A program made the position numbers and the translations under genes. Shown here in pieces: positions 43,990 through 52,971 of a stretch of 64,000 nucleotides of DNA. Source of the stretch: OLB16 sp964422415 (lineage in GTDB: Bacteria; Hinthialibacterota; Hinthialibacteria; OLB16); contig CAYRBI010000007.1 of assembly GCA_964422415.1 (NCBI GenBank), positions 18,285 to 82,284 on the forward strand, given 5' to 3'. The notes under the pieces are model-generated. The model ran no database searches. It was not told where the DNA came from and was given only the letters and a program-made list of their open reading frames with translations. Within the stretch, counting starts at the first letter, position 1. Each line of letters begins with the position of its first letter.

Positions 43990-44544
43990 ATGACTGGACT
44001 GTGGATCTTATTGGGAGTCCTTGTCGTTCTATGTTTCGCATTGGGAGGTCTGTATAACGCACTGGTACGGCGCAAACAACAAGTCAAAAACGCCTGGGCA
44101 CAAATCGATGTCCAGCTCAAACGCCGTTATGACCTGATCCCCAACCTGGTCGAAACTGCCAAGGGCTACATCAAGCATGAACGCGAAACCCTCGAGGCGG
44201 TGGTCAAGGCGCGTCAGATGGCGATCGATGCCTCCTCGGTCAAGGACAAAATCGCTGCGGAGAATATGCTCACCTCCACGCTTCGCTCACTCTTCGCGGT
44301 GGCCGAGGCTTACCCCGATTTGAAAGCTAACCAGAACATGCTCGCGCTTCAGGAAGAACTCACCTCGACCGAAAACAAGATCGGCTTTGCGCGCCAGTTC
44401 TACAACGACCAAGTGATGAAGTATAACACGCAACGTGAGACCTTCCCCACAGTCTTGATCGCGAACACCTTTGGTTTCGGCCCGGAGGAGTTCTTCGAGA
44501 TTGAGTTCGCCGCGGAGCGGGAAGCCCCGAAGGTCCAATTCTGA
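43990..44544 (+). CDS. lemA: LemA family protein
   Basis: A 184-residue protein of the LemA family: a short N-terminal membrane helix (LWILLGVLVVLCFALGGLYN), then LVRRKQQVKNAWAQIDVQLK, RRYDLIPNLVETAKGYIKHE, LKANQNMLALQEELTSTENK and RQFYNDQVMKYNTQ. The alpha-helical part faces the outside. The function is not settled, but it is commonly paired with a HtpX-type protease, as here (24 bases apart). A GGAGATACGCC leader precedes the ATG. Confidence 0.95.
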   Translation: MTGLWILLGVLVVLCFALGGLYNALVRRKQQVKNAWAQIDVQLKRRYDLIPNLVETAKGYIKHERETLEAVVKARQMAIDASSVKDKIAAENMLTSTLRSLFAVAEAYPDLKANQNMLALQEELTSTENKIGFARQFYNDQVMKYNTQRETFPTVLIANTFGFGPEEFFEIEFAAEREAPKVQF

Positions 44545-44568
44545 TTTTCTATCAAATCGCTTCCAGCA

Positions 44569-45510
44569 ATGTATGAACTGATCCGGGCAAATAAGAGAAA
44601 TTCCTGGTTTCTGGTTCTCATCACCCTGATAATCCTGGTGGGTCTCTGCTGGACCATTGGCCTGGCGGTGGGACATGGAGATCCAGGGGCTGGGGCAATG
44701 GGGATCCTAGTGGGGGTAGTGGTCTGTTTCATCCTCCTTCTATTCAGTTGGTATGGAGGCCGCAGCCTCATCCTTTCCATGAGTAATGCGCGGAAGCTCT
44801 CGCATGAGGACCAACCACGGCTCTTTAACATTGTGGAAGAGATGTCCATCTCCGCTGGGATCCCAATGCCAGATGTTTACCTCATCGAAGATAGCGCGCC
44901 GAATGCGTTCGCCACTGGACGCGACCCGGAGCACTCCGCGGTGGCGGTAACCACGGGACTACTGGATAGGCTGAATCGTGATGAACTCCAGGGGGTCATT
45001 GCCCATGAGATGTCTCACATTCAGAACTTCGATATCCGTTTCGCCATGCTCATGGCGGTTTTGGTGGGTGCCATCGCTCTGATCTCGGATGCCTTCTGGC
45101 GTGGATTCTTCCGGACGGGGAGAAGATCAAGCCGTAACTCCAAGGGGGGAGGGGGTGGTCAGGTTTTATTACTACTGCTCGCTCTCCTGTTTGCGATCTT
45201 GGCTCCTTTACTTGGCAAGATCATTCAATTGGCTGTCTCCCGTCAACGGGAATACTTGGCGGATGCAAGTGCGGCGGAACTAACCCGCTACCCCGAAGGG
45301 CTTGCCCAGGCTCTCCTCAAAATTTCACAGGACAACAAGGTCCTGGAGGCCGCAAACCGTGCCACACAACACCTGTATATCGTAAATCCCATCAAACCCT
45401 TCGAAGATCGCGCTAATGCCTTGTTTTCCACCCACCCGCCTATCGAAGAGAGAGTGGCCCGTCTGCGCTCCATCGCTCAGATCCATCAATGGAGCCACAG
45501 GGTATCTTGA
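44569..45510 (+). CDS. htpX: HtpX-like membrane zinc metalloprotease (M48)
   Basis: A 313-residue M48 peptidase: two N-terminal membrane helices (SWFLVLITLIILVGLCWTI and AMGILVGVVVCFILLLFSW), DVYLIEDSAPNAFATGRDPE, the zinc motif HEMSH at residues 146-150 (LQGVIAHEMSHIQNFD), and the third ligand region QREYLADASAAELTRYPEGL. The C-terminus has FSTHPPIEERVARL, typical of the family. HtpX acts in inner-membrane protein quality control. It overlaps no neighbour but pairs with lemA. Confidence 0.95.
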   Translation: MYELIRANKRNSWFLVLITLIILVGLCWTIGLAVGHGDPGAGAMGILVGVVVCFILLLFSWYGGRSLILSMSNARKLSHEDQPRLFNIVEEMSISAGIPMPDVYLIEDSAPNAFATGRDPEHSAVAVTTGLLDRLNRDELQGVIAHEMSHIQNFDIRFAMLMAVLVGAIALISDAFWRGFFRTGRRSSRNSKGGGGGQVLLLLLALLFAILAPLLGKIIQLAVSRQREYLADASAAELTRYPEGLAQALLKISQDNKVLEAANRATQHLYIVNPIKPFEDRANALFSTHPPIEERVARLRSIAQIHQWSHRVS

Positions 45511-45555
45511 CAGAATCGGGCTCCTTGATAGTTTACCGGGCTGAGATCAATCGGT

Positions 45556-45630
45556 GGCCCTATCGTCTAGCGGTTAGGACGTAGCCCTCTCAAGGCTAAA
45601 GCCCGGGTTCAATTCCCGGTAGGGTCACCA
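45556..45630 (+). tRNA. tRNA-Glu (anticodon CUC)
   Basis: A full cloverleaf: acceptor GGCCCTA with TAGGGTC, D-arm GTCTAGCGGTTAGGAC, anticodon stem TAGCC/GGCTA around CTCTCAA (anticodon CUC, Glu), T-arm CCGGG/CCCGG around TTCAATT, discriminator A and encoded CCA. It lies between htpX and the S9 peptidase gene. Confidence 0.95.
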
Positions 45631-45672
45631 CCCCCGCCCGGCATTTAATCGTTTTCGAGAGGTTACACCAGG

Positions 45673-47751
45673 ATGCCTCCAATACTCCGCCAATCCCCCC
45701 TTTTCAACACTGGATTTACTCATCTTTTCCTCCCTCTAGCCTTGATTGGAATGCTTCCGGGTCAGGGCTTCGCCGTTGATTCACCTCAGGAAGGTCCTGG
45801 GGTGCCCTTGATTCCACGGAAGGTTCTATTTGGGAATCCAGACCGCGCCGCCGCGCGTTTCAGTCCAGATGGGAGCATGATCAGTTTCTTGGCGCCATTG
45901 AATGGTGTTCTTAATGTGTGGGTTGGCCCTAGCGATGCGCCCGGGGCGGCTAAACCCATCACCCAAGACAAGGGCCGAGGTATTCAACGGTACTTCTGGT
46001 CCTATACCGGTCGTCACTTGATCTATCTTCAAGATCAAGCCGGCGAAGAGAATGACCATGTGTATCTGGTCGATGTCGTCACAAAGGAATCCCGTGACCT
46101 AACCCCCATCCAAGGGGTCAAAGCAATGGTCATGGGAGTCAGCCACCGTGTCCCCGAGGAGATTCTAGTGGGACTGAATGACCGGAATCCGGAACTCCAC
46201 GATGTCTACCGGATCAACCTCTTATCCGGGGAACGGACCCTGGTAGAGGAAAATCCTGGCTTTACGAGTTATCTGACTGATGATGACCTTAAAGTCCGTT
46301 TCGCTATACAGATGACTGCTGATGGAGGAAGCGAGTATCTGAAACAGGATCCCCAGAGTGAATGGAAGACCTACATCACCATCGGCATGGAAGACAATCT
46401 GACCACCTCTCCAGTGGGATTCACGAAAGATGGGAAAGGGGTCTATCTCCTCGATAGCCGTGGCCGTGACACCGCCGCTCTCTCACTCCTGAACCTCGAT
46501 GATGATTCCTTGAAGGTCATCATGGAAGATTCCAAATCCGACATACAAAGTCTCCTCATTCATCCCACCGGGAACACCCCCATTGCAGCAGCTTCGCAGT
46601 ATGAGAAGACCGAATGGAAGGTTCTGGATCCGGCCTATGAAGAGGACTTCAAGAAGCTGAGCCAACTCTCGGAGGGTGAGTTCAGTGTGGTCAGCCAGAC
46701 CCTGGATGACCAATTGTGGATGGTGGCTTATGTCTTGGATGATGGGCCCATCCGTTACTACCGGTACAATCGTACCACTCGTCAGGGCCAGTTCCTCTTT
46801 ACCAACCGCAAGGATCTGGAGGGGCTGAAGCTGGCCAAGATGTATCCCCGGGTTATTAAGGCGCGCGATGGACTCAACCTGGTGTCCTACCTCTCGCTCC
46901 CCGCCGGTAGCGATCCTACCGGCAAGGGGAAACCAGAAAAACCTCTCCCGGCTGTACTGCTAGTCCATGGGGGTCCATGGGGACGCTCGGAATGGGGATA
47001 TGACTCCTATCATCAATGGCTCACTAACCGTGGTTATGCGGTTCTTGATGTGAACTTCCGGAGTTCAACCGGCTTCGGTAAGCGCTTCATCAACGCGGGG
47101 AACAAGGAATGGGCGGGGAAGATGCATGAGGACCTGATTGACGCGGTCCAATGGGCCATCAAGGAAGGGATCGTGGATGTATCCAAGGTGGCCATCATGG
47201 GCGCCAGCTATGGGGGCTATGCTACCTTGGCAGGCCTGACCTTCACTCCGGACATCTTCGCCTGTGGGGTCGATATCGTTGGCCCCTCGAATCTCATCAC
47301 ATTGCTCGAAACGATTCCACCATATTGGACCCCGGCCATCTCTCTGTTCACCTCCCGGGTTGGCGATCACCGCACCGAGGAGGGGAAAAAATTCCTGAAA
47401 TCCCGTTCACCTCTCACCTATGCGGACCGCATCAAGAAGCCACTCCTGATCGGTCAGGGGGCCAACGACCCACGCGTCAAGCAGTCAGAGGCGGACCAAA
47501 TCGTCAACTCCCTCCAGCAGAAGAAGATCCCAGTGACCTATGTACTCTTCCCTGATGAGGGGCATGGGTTTGTCCGTCCGGAAAACGACATTGCCTTCTC
47601 CGCTGTTGCTGAAGCGTTTCTCGCGGAACAATTGGGGGGACGTTTTGAGGCGATTGGGGAGGATTTTACGGGCTCCTCCATTACGGTTCCGGTGGGAATG
47701 AATCAGGTACCCGGCCTGGAGGCCGCGCTGCAAGGGAAGAAAGGGGGATGA
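45673..47751 (+). CDS. Exported S9-family peptidase (prolyl oligopeptidase-like)
   Basis: A 692-residue protein with a signal peptide (THLFLPLALIGMLPGQGFA) and two domains. Residues up to about 400 form a beta-propeller (ARFSPDGSMISFLAP, YFWSYTGRHLIYLQDQAGEE). The alpha/beta-hydrolase domain has LPAVLLVHGGPWGRSEWGYD and the triad Ser512 (MGASYGGYATLAG), Asp599 (GQGANDPRVKQSE) and His631 (FPDEGHGFVRPEN). It cleaves peptides, probably in the periplasm. The last 71 bases overlap the end of the oppositely oriented PIN toxin gene. A GAGAGGTTAC leader sets the start. Confidence 0.93.
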   Translation: MPPILRQSPLFNTGFTHLFLPLALIGMLPGQGFAVDSPQEGPGVPLIPRKVLFGNPDRAAARFSPDGSMISFLAPLNGVLNVWVGPSDAPGAAKPITQDKGRGIQRYFWSYTGRHLIYLQDQAGEENDHVYLVDVVTKESRDLTPIQGVKAMVMGVSHRVPEEILVGLNDRNPELHDVYRINLLSGERTLVEENPGFTSYLTDDDLKVRFAIQMTADGGSEYLKQDPQSEWKTYITIGMEDNLTTSPVGFTKDGKGVYLLDSRGRDTAALSLLNLDDDSLKVIMEDSKSDIQSLLIHPTGNTPIAAASQYEKTEWKVLDPAYEEDFKKLSQLSEGEFSVVSQTLDDQLWMVAYVLDDGPIRYYRYNRTTRQGQFLFTNRKDLEGLKLAKMYPRVIKARDGLNLVSYLSLPAGSDPTGKGKPEKPLPAVLLVHGGPWGRSEWGYDSYHQWLTNRGYAVLDVNFRSSTGFGKRFINAGNKEWAGKMHEDLIDAVQWAIKEGIVDVSKVAIMGASYGGYATLAGLTFTPDIFACGVDIVGPSNLITLLETIPPYWTPAISLFTSRVGDHRTEEGKKFLKSRSPLTYADRIKKPLLIGQGANDPRVKQSEADQIVNSLQQKKIPVTYVLFPDEGHGFVRPENDIAFSAVAEAFLAEQLGGRFEAIGEDFTGSSITVPVGMNQVPGLEAALQGKKGG

Positions 47752-48169
47752 TGGGAATCAATCCTTGAGTATTCAACCTCCTGTCATTCGTCAACACGGC
47801 ATCACAGTCAGTGACAAGAGCTGTGGCAAGGTGAATGGCATCGGGGGTTCGAAGAGATGATATACTCGCTCTGAGGCGGGCAGTTTTTTCAAGGATCTCC
47901 ATGGTCACGGATTGAACCGAGAACCCAGCGCGAGGTTTTATCGCTTCGCGGCATCGCAGCTCCTCCTCCAGATTTCCACTCCGGAAAGGTTGAACAAGGA
48001 GCTCCGCCAGAGTCAATTCACTCGTTACTGCTTGTGAAGCACCTATCTCAATCCGCCAGATAATCTCCTCTAACTCCTGGGCATACGGCCGAAAATCATT
48101 CAGGAAATAGATGAAGACATTGGTGTCCAAGTACAAGCGATGAGATGCCAGTGCCTCATTTAGTCCCAC
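47681..48169 (-). CDS. PIN-domain toxin (VapC-like ribonuclease)
   Basis: A 162-residue PIN protein with the four acidic metal ligands: Asp in LYLDTNVFIYFLND, Glu in LTLAELLVQP, Asp in LRTPDAIHLATALV and Asp in AVLTNDRRLN. PIN toxins cut RNA, often tRNA or mRNA. GTG start overlaps the antitoxin stop by 10 bases, a typical toxin-antitoxin layout. The last 71 bases overlap the 3' end of the S9 peptidase gene on the other strand. Confidence 0.92.
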   Translation of the reverse strand: MGLNEALASHRLYLDTNVFIYFLNDFRPYAQELEEIIWRIEIGASQAVTSELTLAELLVQPFRSGNLEEELRCREAIKPRAGFSVQSVTMEILEKTARLRASISSLRTPDAIHLATALVTDCDAVLTNDRRLNTQGLIPIIPLSSLAARPPGRVPDSFPPEP

Positions 48170-48399
48170 GAGTCCCGCTCCCTGTTCAGGTAAGCATCAG
48201 CTTCCTCGGGAGTCTTGAACATCCCCTTACACGCGCCCAGAAGACTAGAAAGGGCAGGTTGCTGGTCTTCCTCAGGGATGGGTTCCGTCTCATAGAGAAC
48301 CACCACCTCCATGTGTGTGCCAGGCGGTGGGAGATCCGGTGAACGTATCTCAGCAAATCCACCCGGGAGCACCACGGTTTGTGTGCGAAATGCCTGCAT
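48160..48399 (-). CDS. Antitoxin of the PIN toxin-antitoxin pair
   Basis: A 79-residue protein just upstream of, and overlapping, the PIN gene. An N-terminal beta-rich part (MQAFRTQTVVLPGGFAEIRS, then HMEVVVLYETEP) precedes the tail SLLGACKGMFKTPEEADAYL plus NRERDSWD, a C-terminal pattern often seen in antitoxins of PIN proteins that binds and blocks the toxin. Start at the ATG at 48399, after GGGAGG; a TTG six bases earlier is in frame. It would also autoregulate the operon. Confidence 0.82.
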   Translation of the reverse strand: MQAFRTQTVVLPGGFAEIRSPDLPPPGTHMEVVVLYETEPIPEEDQQPALSSLLGACKGMFKTPEEADAYLNRERDSWD

Positions 48400-48492
48400 G
48401 TTCAACCTCCCATCTGTCTATCCATTCCATTGTAGCGTGCCACCTTTGGAGGGTACAAGGCGCCGATCAGGTCCTTGTTATGGAGAGTTGTT

Positions 48493-48572
48493 GTGGATTC
48501 CCGCTTTTGCGAGAATGACGAAATGGGTGAAATCCTTAGGAAATCGTCATTCCCGCGAAAGCGGGAATCCAC
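48493..48572. repeat. Dispersed palindromic repeat, copy 2
   Basis: An 80-bp element with 29-base arms 48493-48521 and 48544-48572, differing at two positions, so it forms a long hairpin. Each arm contains its own small hairpin (CCCGC...GCGGG). It is the better preserved copy of the element also found at 19972-20045. The consensus GGATTCCCGCTTTCGCGGGA plus ATGACGA is seen in many unrelated bacterial genomes as a REP-like repeat. It lies between the toxin-antitoxin pair and the TIM-barrel gene. Confidence 0.9.
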
Positions 48573-48644
48573 TGTGCCATCACAACTTCGAATTCATCAA
48601 CAGAGTACCGCTATACAACCAGAAGGTTGAACTCCCAACGGAAT

Positions 48645-49481
48645 TCAACAGAACTTCTTTAACGCCTCGCTGGTGGTTTTGACAGCCTCCTCATCCTCCA
48701 TGGCGTTGAGTTCCGCGGAGAAGGGTTCGATGGTTACGGGACCATCATAACCAATCTTCTCGAGCCCAGCGAAAAATCCCTTCAAATCGATGACGCCCGT
48801 GGCGCCAGGTAAACAGCGTTTGTTATCCATGAGCTCATCGGTGGGGATACCCGCCGGGGCATCATTGACATGTACATCCACCACCAGTTCATTAGTCAAC
48901 TTTTCGAATAACGATTGAGTTCCATGCGAGGTGTGCCAGTGCCAAGCATCCAAGAGGAGTCCAGCACCTGGGATCCCGATGGCAGCTACAAGGTCAAGCA
49001 TCCGTTCGCCGGTATAGATCCCATCGGTGCTTAATCCGAGGTCTCTACGCAAGGTTTTAGGACCGAGGAACTCCATACCCAGACGGATGCCATGATCTTC
49101 GAGAATCCGCGCGCATTCTCCTAACCGGATCCGGAGGACCTCGAAGTATTCTTCATCGTTCATATCTGTTCTACCAGGAAGGACCCACGTCGAACAGCGT
49201 TCGATCCCAGTCTTGGCGGCGGCTTCAACCTGTTTGGGGAACTCGGCCACCGAAGCATCGAAGGCGATCTCATCGGAACGGTAGTCGACGGGTAGACCGA
49301 AGACTGAGGGAACAAGGCTCTTCCCAGCCAATAAATCCTTCACATACTCGGCTCCCTTGGCGATGACCAGATCTAAGGGTAACGAGACACCATGGAATCC
49401 ATACCGCACGGCCCAGTCCACTACTTGCTCAAAGGGCGCGGTCACCCCAATGGCTCCAGGATCCAAAGAACGAAACATCAT
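48645..49481 (-). CDS. Sugar phosphate isomerase/epimerase-like TIM-barrel protein
   Basis: A 278-residue protein of the xylose-isomerase-like TIM-barrel (AP endonuclease 2) superfamily: RYGFHGVSLPLDLVIAKG, DHGIRLGMEFLGPKTLRRD (metal-binding Glu), GIPGAGLLLDAWHWHTSHGT (Asp, His), VVDVHVNDAPAGIP and DGPVTIEPFSAELNAM (Glu). These four positions match the divalent-metal site. Substrate unknown; inosose or ketose conversion is common in the family. It follows the symporter gene by 28 bases, suggesting that it acts on the imported solute. Confidence 0.88.
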   Translation of the reverse strand: MMFRSLDPGAIGVTAPFEQVVDWAVRYGFHGVSLPLDLVIAKGAEYVKDLLAGKSLVPSVFGLPVDYRSDEIAFDASVAEFPKQVEAAAKTGIERCSTWVLPGRTDMNDEEYFEVLRIRLGECARILEDHGIRLGMEFLGPKTLRRDLGLSTDGIYTGERMLDLVAAIGIPGAGLLLDAWHWHTSHGTQSLFEKLTNELVVDVHVNDAPAGIPTDELMDNKRCLPGATGVIDLKGFFAGLEKIGYDGPVTIEPFSAELNAMEDEEAVKTTSEALKKFC

Positions 49482-49509
49482 ACAGCTCCTTTCAATCTAT
49501 GAAGACAAA

Positions 49510-51291
49510 TTATGAAAAACAGCGGTCAAGCACCTGCTTGTCCGGCGGACGTGTACACAGGCTCACGACAATCGCCAGCAGGAATGAAAAAGGTAATCCG
49601 ATTACAATCGGATCCACCACAGGCCAATTTGGGGTCTGCCAGAGAATAATTTTACCTGTCAACATAGCACATAGACCGATTGGTTTCGCGGTCTGTTCGA
49701 AGACAAATAGCATCCAGAACAAACTGAACATGAATCCACCGACCATGCTAACAATCGCCCCCCAACGGGTCATCCGCTTCCAGAACAATGCCCCAAAGAA
49801 CGTGGGAAGAAACGACACGGCACAGAGACCATAGAACAGAGCTGTCGAAACCGCTATGTAGCCACGAAGAGATTTGGCGGCAAGGAATAAACTCGCAAGT
49901 AGACCAACGATAATCCCGATGCGTGTGACCAGAACGGTCTGGCGGTCAGTTGGAGAATAACGGGGGACAATCTGTTCAAAAACATCGCGTCCCGCGGAGG
50001 TCCCCATGGCATGAAGGAGACCTGAAAGTGTGCTCATAGCCGCCGAGAGGAGCGTTAATAAAAAGATAACCCCGAACCACCTGGGCAAGGCAGTGGTGAT
50101 AAAGGTCGGAATGATCTGGTCTCTCATTCCACCGGTCCTGGCAATGGAGATAAGCCGGGGATGGATAATGTCCGGACCTCCTCCTTCACCCCAGGTGATC
50201 TCGGTATCTCTGCTCATGGGGATCTTCATCTCTGTTTTTCCATTGTTAGCCCATATCAGGATGTTCGTGCCCTCGGGCGGAGTCTTCCCCAGTAAAGGCT
50301 CAATTTGTTCCCGGTTCTGAACCATTCCGGTAATGGTCTCGTTTTCATGGAAATAGACATTACTCAATGCTCCCACGGTATAAGGAACGCCGGTTAACAT
50401 GAGGATGAAGACACCCCCCACACAAAGGCCACGATTGATCTCACGCTTAGACTTTACGGTCATGAAACGGACCGCCATTTGAGGCTGAGCCAAAACCCCA
50501 ATCCCCACTCCCAGTGTAATCGTCGAAACCATGATCCACCACAAATTATATTGTGCATCGCCAAAACCAAACTTGGGCATCATGGTCCATCCCTGGTGTC
50601 CGATGGCCACGAGTTTTGTGGGAACCAGCGGTGCGAGAGCGGTCAGGTGACCATGGGCACTCGTAACCCCATCCAACCGAATATATGTCAACACGAGAAG
50701 GATAATCATGCCCACCACCATGATGCCTCCTTGGAGCGCATCAGTGTACATCACCGCCTTAATCCCACCCACTAACACATATAACGAGACCACCAGGGCG
50801 AGAATGAGAAGGGCGACATTGAAATTATCGAGATGGAAAAGGATCTGGAGAAACTCTCCCCCACCTAAGAGAACAGCGGTTCCATATAGAGGCATGAAGA
50901 GGAAGATGACCAGTCCGCAGAAGATCTGGATAAAGCGGCTTTCGTACCGGCGTCCCAATAGTTCCGGGAGGGTGTGGGCATCCAAGCGATGGCTGATACG
51001 CCGGATTGGATCACCAAGAAATACAAACGCAATGAAGATTCCCACAGCGAGGTTCAGGAACACAAGCCACATCAGGCCCATTCCAAACATACCCGCCACA
51101 CCTCCAAAACCTACAATGGCTGAGGTGCTGATGAATGTTGAACCATAGGACAGGGCCATTACCACTGGATGTGCATTTCTTCCGGCAACAATGTAGTCCA
51201 GACGGCTGCTAGTGTTTCTGTAACCAAGGTATCCAAGAAACGCGGTAACAAGAAAATAGGCGACGACAGCAACGAGTTCGGCAAGACTCAT
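49510..51291 (-). CDS. Sodium:solute symporter (SSS family)
   Basis: A 593-residue membrane protein with about 13 helices. Family segments: SRLDYIVAGRNAHPVVMALS, STSAIVGFGGVAGMFGMGL, DAHTLPELLGRRYESRFIQI, VYVLVGGIKAVMYTDALQGG, and LLSAAMSTLSGLLHAMGTSA (Na+ site helix). It uses the sodium gradient to import a sugar, polyol or organic acid. A long loop (MVQNREQIEPLLGKTPPEGT ... DIIHPRLISIA) is larger than usual. A 57-residue accessory protein gene precedes it by 71 bases, and the TIM-barrel isomerase follows. Confidence 0.93.
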   Translation of the reverse strand: MSLAELVAVVAYFLVTAFLGYLGYRNTSSRLDYIVAGRNAHPVVMALSYGSTFISTSAIVGFGGVAGMFGMGLMWLVFLNLAVGIFIAFVFLGDPIRRISHRLDAHTLPELLGRRYESRFIQIFCGLVIFLFMPLYGTAVLLGGGEFLQILFHLDNFNVALLILALVVSLYVLVGGIKAVMYTDALQGGIMVVGMIILLVLTYIRLDGVTSAHGHLTALAPLVPTKLVAIGHQGWTMMPKFGFGDAQYNLWWIMVSTITLGVGIGVLAQPQMAVRFMTVKSKREINRGLCVGGVFILMLTGVPYTVGALSNVYFHENETITGMVQNREQIEPLLGKTPPEGTNILIWANNGKTEMKIPMSRDTEITWGEGGGPDIIHPRLISIARTGGMRDQIIPTFITTALPRWFGVIFLLTLLSAAMSTLSGLLHAMGTSAGRDVFEQIVPRYSPTDRQTVLVTRIGIIVGLLASLFLAAKSLRGYIAVSTALFYGLCAVSFLPTFFGALFWKRMTRWGAIVSMVGGFMFSLFWMLFVFEQTAKPIGLCAMLTGKIILWQTPNWPVVDPIVIGLPFSFLLAIVVSLCTRPPDKQVLDRCFS

Positions 51292-51362
51292 GGTCTATAA
51301 CCCCCTAGTCCCCATAATGGGGACATCATTCGCGACGTAGTGGATCGCGTTCTTCAAATAGA

Positions 51363-51536
51363 CTACAAAACTTCCTCGATTTGCTTCTCCTCGTTCACCC
51401 ACTGCGTATCCTCAGGAGTGGGTTCTTCAACTTCTCCTTGATTCCAGTGAATGATGCTGTAGACGATGCATAATCCCGTGACAAGAAATGACAGGAAATA
51501 GGCTCCCCAGATCCATGGGTCAGGTATTCCAAACAT
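51363..51536 (-). CDS. Symporter small accessory protein (57 aa)
   Basis: A short gene with ATG at 51536 and stop at 51363, too small for many annotations. It encodes one membrane helix: MFGIPDPWIWGAYFLSFLVT, GLCIVYSIIHWNQGE, then a charged tail ending EKQIEEVL. That layout (GxPDPxxWxxYxxS helix and acidic tail) is the known small partner of some SSS symporters. An AGGAGGAAGG site lies upstream. It lies just before the SSS gene on the same strand. Confidence 0.85.
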   Translation of the reverse strand: MFGIPDPWIWGAYFLSFLVTGLCIVYSIIHWNQGEVEEPTPEDTQWVNEEKQIEEVL

Positions 51537-51553
51537 GAGTCAATTCCTTCCTC

Positions 51554-52852
51554 CTATTCTGGATGCAGATAAGCAGTGATCCCACTGGGAACTTTTGGAA
51601 AGAAGTCAGTGGACTTCTGTGGCATTCGCAACCCGGCCTCGGCTACCCACTTAACCTCTTCAGGGTGGGTACCACGGAGCAGGAAAGCGGCATCGAAGCC
51701 CCCTTCCATCAAGCCTGTATACACCTCATCAGCAGTCCGTACATAGCCCAATCGGTCCGGTGCGCTCTCTTCTTGCGCAAGCCCCAGGAAGCGGTCTAGG
51801 ACGACACGATGAAGCCATACCACCGGAAGATCCCGTAATGGCCCGGTAAGATCCGCTGGAAGGAGGGTCTTGATTTTTTCCCGGCCACACAGATGGAGCA
51901 GGCGGATCGCATCCCGGGATACCAATCCCAGGGTCTCTCTTCCCTGCCCCGCTTCAGTGAGGTTGGCTGCAATTTCATGAATCCTCTGTGCACTGACCGG
52001 TCCATCGACTTGTTTGATATCAAAAAAGTCAGAGGCGTGGGAAAGGAGTGACTCCAGATTCTCTGGTGTAACCCCCTTGACCAGACGGTGGGTGGGGAGA
52101 ATCACCAGTCCGGGATCTTCAATCGCAGTAAAGTACACCAGGATAAAATCCCAGGGTTGAGGGCCTGTCAATCCGGGATGAGCCGCGCGGCATTCATCAC
52201 GGTAGTTCTGCCCTGTCTCGAAACGGTGATGACCATCCGCGATCAACAAGTTCTGTGGTTCAACCAGACCACGGATCGTATCCATCACCACTGTATCCGA
52301 TAGGAGCGCAAGGTGAATATGATGGCCATCTGGATCGGTGAAGGTCACTCCCGTTTCCACTTGGTTCATGGCCTTCAGAACAGCGAGATTGGGATCGGAA
52401 TAAAGGACAAAAATCGCTTCGGGATTTCCCCGTACAGCCCGGTAGAGTGAGAGACGGTCGGCCTTATGTTCAGCGAAGGTTCTCTCATGGGGAAGGACTC
52501 CCCCCTCTCCACGCTCAGGCAAGCGCAATAATGCAAAGAAACCGGTCCGCGTCACCTCTCCCACAGACTGGGAGCACTTGAAAGATTGACGGCAAACCAG
52601 AATCTGTTCCTTCTCCTCACGAAGAAGGACTCCCTCACGGACCCACCCTCTCAGCGTCGCGGCGGCGCTTTGATAATAGTCATGATCCGCGAGCCGTCCA
52701 CCAATGATGGCATGAACGAAGTTACGCGGGTGTAACCCCCGGAACGAGGTGATCAGCGAATCGCTGAGTTTGTCGTAAGGAGGACAGACTACCTTTGAGA
52801 GGAGGTCCGGATCGAAGGGGTAGTGAATGACAGGAAAAGGTCGGATCTCCAT
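51554..52852 (-). CDS. DUF1015 family protein
   Basis: A 432-residue protein of the DUF1015 family. It starts IRPFPVIHYPFDPDLLSKVV CPPYDKLS and includes RTGFFALLRLPERGEGGVLP HERTF, NLLIADGHHRFETGQNYRDE and ILPTHRLVKGV. The His-rich ADGHHRF motif is conserved. Function unknown; it is often found with D-2-hydroxyacid or serine metabolism genes. Here it follows DUF72 and precedes the symporter accessory gene by 17 bases. Confidence 0.9.
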   Translation of the reverse strand: MEIRPFPVIHYPFDPDLLSKVVCPPYDKLSDSLITSFRGLHPRNFVHAIIGGRLADHDYYQSAAATLRGWVREGVLLREEKEQILVCRQSFKCSQSVGEVTRTGFFALLRLPERGEGGVLPHERTFAEHKADRLSLYRAVRGNPEAIFVLYSDPNLAVLKAMNQVETGVTFTDPDGHHIHLALLSDTVVMDTIRGLVEPQNLLIADGHHRFETGQNYRDECRAAHPGLTGPQPWDFILVYFTAIEDPGLVILPTHRLVKGVTPENLESLLSHASDFFDIKQVDGPVSAQRIHEIAANLTEAGQGRETLGLVSRDAIRLLHLCGREKIKTLLPADLTGPLRDLPVVWLHRVVLDRFLGLAQEESAPDRLGYVRTADEVYTGLMEGGFDAAFLLRGTHPEEVKWVAEAGLRMPQKSTDFFPKVPSGITAYLHPE

Positions 52853-52971
52853 TGCCCACTCTTAACACACAGGAGGATTCAGATGAACCCATACAAAACT
52901 GGAACGTTACCATAAGGGGCCACCCTTCCAAGGGGGGAAAGGAGAAAAACTGAGCTCTTTCTGGAGTGGAC

